Below, one piece after another: positions 31,347 through 33,753 of a DNA stretch of 33,753 nucleotides. This DNA is from CAITNM01 sp021298215 (GTDB lineage: Bacteria > Pseudomonadota > Alphaproteobacteria > Paracaedibacterales > CAITNM01): contig JBKCOJ010000013.1 in the NCBI GenBank assembly GCA_046309815.1, positions 1 through 33,753 of the forward strand, written 5' to 3'. The notes beneath the pieces are model-generated. The model saw only the letters and a list, made by a program, of their open reading frames with translations, searched no databases and had not been told where the DNA came from. The position numbers were made by a program, and so were the translations under genes. Each line of letters begins with the position of its first letter. Within the stretch, counting starts at the first letter, position 1.

Positions 31347-33047
31347 ATGAAAAAATTTACTCAAATTTTGCTTTCTACTGTTTTTATCACGTCATTTGAT
31401 AAGTTGGCAGCTGTAACCCTTGATCCCACTGATAGTGACGAAGTAGATAATACTAATTATTCAGGGACAGTAGTTATAAACGATACTGCAGGCAATGGCT
31501 CGGGAGGAGCTATTATTTTTACGGGCAATAGCACGGCAACAGTGGAAATACAAAAAGGAAAAGTTAAAGTAGGAAATGCAGCGGCAAGCGGGGCAAAGAC
31601 AAGCGCTGGAAAGACGGTGGTGGATGCAGAATCAATATTAGAAATCACAGAAGCTAACGTTGGGGCCGTTTTAGGTGATGCTGAAGTTATGTCTGGAGGA
31701 ATTATTAGCGTTGATCCTGATGTGATTGTTCCCAGAGAAACTACGTCTTATTTTTTCCTAGCAGACCGGGTTTATAATTTGCATACTGGCTTGGAGGAAA
31801 ATACCTCTGACTACTATACCTACCCTAGTTTTTCAGCTCTTAATTGCCCTAAGGCTACTGGTTTACCAAATGGTGCAACAATTAACTTAGATGGGGCTGT
31901 TGATTTGTCGACGGCGGAGACTGATAGTTCAACTATTGGTTATACAGTAGAAGATGATGGCATTCATGCGCAGCAAGCGGATGAGGTAACGAGTTATCCG
32001 GCTGGATTATCGTCAGCGGGGTTATCAACGGAAGGGTTTCCGGCTGGGATAACCTTTGAGGCAAATGGTAACGCGATATTGCCAACGAGTGATTATCCTA
32101 GTGGCGTAACAGGGTATACAGCGGAGAACAATGGCATTCATGCGCAGCAAGCGGACGTAGTAACGAGCTATCCGAGCGGGTGGAGTTATTCGAGTGGGGA
32201 TATAGTGTTTGGCGCAAGTTTGCCAGGAGAAGGAACTTTCAACTCTGATGGGACTATTAATGAATCTTCCTTTATCCCAAGTGGATCAACAACGAGTTAT
32301 ACAGTAGAAGAAAATGGAATTCATGCGCAGCAAGCGGATGTGGTAACGAGTTATCCGGCTGGGTTATCATCATCAGGGTTATCAAAGACTGGGTTTCCGG
32401 CTGGGATAACTTTTGAGGAAAATGGTAATGCGATATTGCCAACAAGTGGGTTTTCGGATCCTGTGGCTGGGTACACAGCGGAGGATACTGGAATTCATGA
32501 GCATCAAGTGGATGTGGTGACGAATTATCCAAGTGGGTGGAGTTATGATAGCGGAAATATAGCGTTTGGCGGAAGTTTACCAGATGGAGGATCTTTTAAT
32601 TCTGATGGTACAGTGAACTATCCTGATGGTTATAGTGCAGGCGATGGTGGTATTCATCAAGCAATCCCTGATGTGGTAACGACACCAGATGGATTTAACT
32701 TTAGTACAGACGGAGTTACTTGCAAGCTAGACGAAATTGCTGTTGATGCTTTACCTAGCGGATCAACTATAGATACCATCACTGGCAATGTGAGTTTACC
32801 GGATGGTTATAGTTTTGATGGTTCTAATTTTTATAATAATGGTGTTAAAGCTGGAGAATTGCCTAGTGCAGGATTTGATAATAATAATACCGGACACTAT
32901 GTCAGAAGTAGCGATTCCGCAACTTTTGAGATTGGATCATCAGACATACAAGATGTTATAGTGCGCAAGCTTGTAGTACATCAAAACGCGAGTATAGATT
33001 TAAAGCCTGGTGCAAAATGGAAGCGTAATATCAACGTTATAAGCTAA
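31347..33047 (+). CDS. Exported modular repeat protein, large paralogue (566 aa)
   Basis: A signal peptide (1-22, ending KLAA) is followed by a region (~25-130) of Gly/Ala/Thr/Ser-rich strands with GNGSGGAIIFTGN, similar to the start of autotransporter-type beta-helix passengers. Residues ~135-195 are a first degenerate module, then two copies of a 119-residue super-repeat, each made of an A half (GIHAQQADxVTSYPAGLSSxG) and a B half (GIHxxQxDVVTxYPSGWSY), and finally a module matching the 188-aa paralogue (LPSGSTIDTITGNVSLPDGY). There is no C-terminal barrel, so it is not a complete autotransporter; the end (SSDIQDVIVRKLVVHQNASIDLKPGAKWKRN) may anchor or cap it. An AAGGTG ribosome site precedes the ATG, and a clear terminator follows the stop. 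Probably a surface-exposed or secreted structural/adhesive protein. Confidence 0.78.
   Translation: MKKFTQILLSTVFITSFDKLAAVTLDPTDSDEVDNTNYSGTVVINDTAGNGSGGAIIFTGNSTATVEIQKGKVKVGNAAASGAKTSAGKTVVDAESILEITEANVGAVLGDAEVMSGGIISVDPDVIVPRETTSYFFLADRVYNLHTGLEENTSDYYTYPSFSALNCPKATGLPNGATINLDGAVDLSTAETDSSTIGYTVEDDGIHAQQADEVTSYPAGLSSAGLSTEGFPAGITFEANGNAILPTSDYPSGVTGYTAENNGIHAQQADVVTSYPSGWSYSSGDIVFGASLPGEGTFNSDGTINESSFIPSGSTTSYTVEENGIHAQQADVVTSYPAGLSSSGLSKTGFPAGITFEENGNAILPTSGFSDPVAGYTAEDTGIHEHQVDVVTNYPSGWSYDSGNIAFGGSLPDGGSFNSDGTVNYPDGYSAGDGGIHQAIPDVVTTPDGFNFSTDGVTCKLDEIAVDALPSGSTIDTITGNVSLPDGYSFDGSNFYNNGVKAGELPSAGFDNNNTGHYVRSSDSATFEIGSSDIQDVIVRKLVVHQNASIDLKPGAKWKRNINVIS
31941..32654 (+). repeat. Two tandem copies of a 357-bp in-frame super-repeat
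   Basis: The A half starts at 31941 and again at 32298; the B half starts at 32115 and again at 32472. Both give an exact period of 357 bases (119 codons). The word ATTCATGCGCAGCAAGCGGA recurs in three of the four half-repeats and in altered form in the fourth. A and B halves are themselves related, so a ~60-residue unit was duplicated twice. The repeat lies entirely inside the 566-aa gene. Confidence 0.9.
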
Positions 33048-33083
33048 AAGTTTTTTGGTTTTTAGTTAATGTTCTCTTTTTCA

Positions 33084-33117
33084 GATCCCCGGTGTTTTCG
33101 TCGGGGATTTTTTATTT
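33084..33117 (+). terminator. Rho-independent terminator after the large repeat-protein gene
   Basis: Stem ATCCCCG (33085-33091) with CGGGGAT (33102-33108), a ten-base loop, and a T-rich tail TTTTTTATTTT immediately after. It lies 38 bases beyond the stop at 33047. Confidence 0.9.
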
Positions 33118-33432
33118 TGTAGCTATAATGAAGCATAGCAAAGAATATGATCGGTATACCTCGGATGCTAGTCGACTAGATCCTACGTAGGGTTCTGCTT
33201 TGCTCAGGACACGAGGATGCACACCCGTACGATTGATTACGTAAGTTTATGGTGTGATGAAGGAATGGATCCAGTGGTTAAGTCGTGGGACGTCACATTT
33301 ATTGACCTCTTACGTCGCCCCTTTGAAAAATGGGGTCCAGTTAAAGATTAAGAGGTTGCCGCGCAAAGCTAATGTTTTACTCGTAAAGGCCCGTGTACCT
33401 CACCACGTCTCCCTGAGGGTTCAGTTTTATGT
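33118..33432. other. Gene-free stretch with consecutive perfect palindromes
   Basis: No credible gene is present. It contains CTAGTCGACTAG (33168-33179) and CCTACGTAGG (33182-33191), two perfect palindromes 2 bases apart. On the minus strand, runs such as CATCCTCGTGTCCTGAGCAAAGC and CACTGGATCCATTCC are the kind of phrase found in degraded intergenic repeats of related genomes. The stretch leads directly into the right inverted-repeat arm. Confidence 0.6.
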
Positions 33433-33706
33433 TATCGATATTATACACGCGACCTCGTTTTCCAACGGGGAGTCTATCGTTTTCTTCTCTTTTGCAATGA
33501 CGCTAAGTGCTGAGTAATGGGCCCCCGACTCCGACTTTCGTTGGGGTTTCGCTTCGTTCGGTTTCGTTTCTCTTGTTTTCGTTTCATTGTGTTTTATGCG
33601 ACTCGTTTTAGTGGTGCCGTATTAGGTTGATGCCGTATGGCCTCTATCTCCGTTACGACCGGAGTCCGCCCGTTACGACCAGGCGTTCGTCAGTTCACGC
33701 TCTATA
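33433..33706. repeat. Right arm of the long terminal inverted repeat
   Basis: Inverted copy of bases 1-260, slightly longer because of a diverged central stretch. The outer end (ending CTCTATA at 33706) mirrors base 1. Unlike the left side, 47 further bases follow it here, up to the end of the window. The pair of GGTCGTAACGG motifs is conserved, here as its complement. Confidence 0.9.
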
Positions 33707-33753
33707 TAGCTTGCCACACCATACAGTCGTGCTGCGATACCTCCATTACTACT

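Noticed and set aside
31941..32654. Regularly spaced repeats that could suggest a CRISPR array
   Set aside because: The period is 357 bases, the repeats stay in frame inside a signal-peptide gene, and the intervening sequence is itself repeated. It is protein repeat coding sequence.
33240..33300. Possible tRNA-like segment near GGTTAAGTCGTGGG
   Set aside because: No T-arm GGTTCRANNCC, no cloverleaf pairing and no acceptor stem could be drawn.
33254..33517. Open frame of 87 codons running into the right inverted-repeat arm
   Set aside because: It spans the junction of unique and repeat DNA, has no ribosome site, no recognisable motif, and its C-terminal half is non-coding repeat sequence.
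1..33753. Interpretation as a linear plasmid or phage genome with terminal inverted repeats
   Set aside because: The content is core chromosomal genes with no replication, partition, capsid or terminase genes, and 47 bases continue beyond the right arm.

Overview
The window looks like part of a small-genome, AT-rich alphaproteobacterium that lives in or with eukaryotic cells, most likely a Holosporales- or Rickettsiales-type endosymbiont. This is inferred from gene content and order (leuS-lptE, eno-ftsB, fabI-dcd-murA), low GC, decayed genes and IS remnants, and an unusual number of proteins with signal peptides, several carrying enzyme domains known from effectors or surface modification. 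No 16S gene is present, so the taxonomic placement is tentative.

Layout. 1-260: one arm of a long inverted repeat whose partner lies at 33433-33706. 347-3125: three forward genes for exported proteins, including a metallo-beta-lactamase-fold enzyme of the ComEC type with a 1-nt-spaced small partner. 3268-5921: forward housekeeping block fabI-dcd-murA, followed by broken remnants of murA 3' sequence (6020-6297). 6302-8469: reverse pair umuC-rluC. 8673-13115: two forward exported glycosyltransferase-like proteins. The second has two tandem TcdA/TcdB-like GT-A domains; the first has lost the metal-binding aspartates. 13134-13612: decayed IS1595-family element with both ends recognisable. 13637-15650: reverse pair of exported methyltransferase and exported LicD-family transferase. 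15783-17348: eno-ftsB. 17360-19016: reverse ydcF/elyC-like and EamA genes. 19076-19585: amidase. 19582-22358: reverse fieF-rsmB-maiA operon. 22481-23671: MFS-like transporter. 23661-30476: reverse, tightly packed run leuS-lptE-lolC-omp-rnr. 30633-33047: two paralogous exported repeat proteins, the larger with a 357-bp coding super-repeat. 33048-33432: terminator and gene-free sequence with consecutive perfect palindromes.

Working together: conserved blocks (fatty-acid, nucleotide, peptidoglycan, outer-membrane lipoprotein/LPS and translation functions) alternate with islands of exported, lineage-specific genes. Those islands (secreted MBL pair, tandem glycosyltransferases, LicD plus methyltransferase, repeat proteins) are the accessory content and the best candidates for undescribed host-interaction functions. 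Starts were corrected where the longest reading frame begins with TTG but a better ATG or GTG start exists (leuS, lolC, EamA, fieF).
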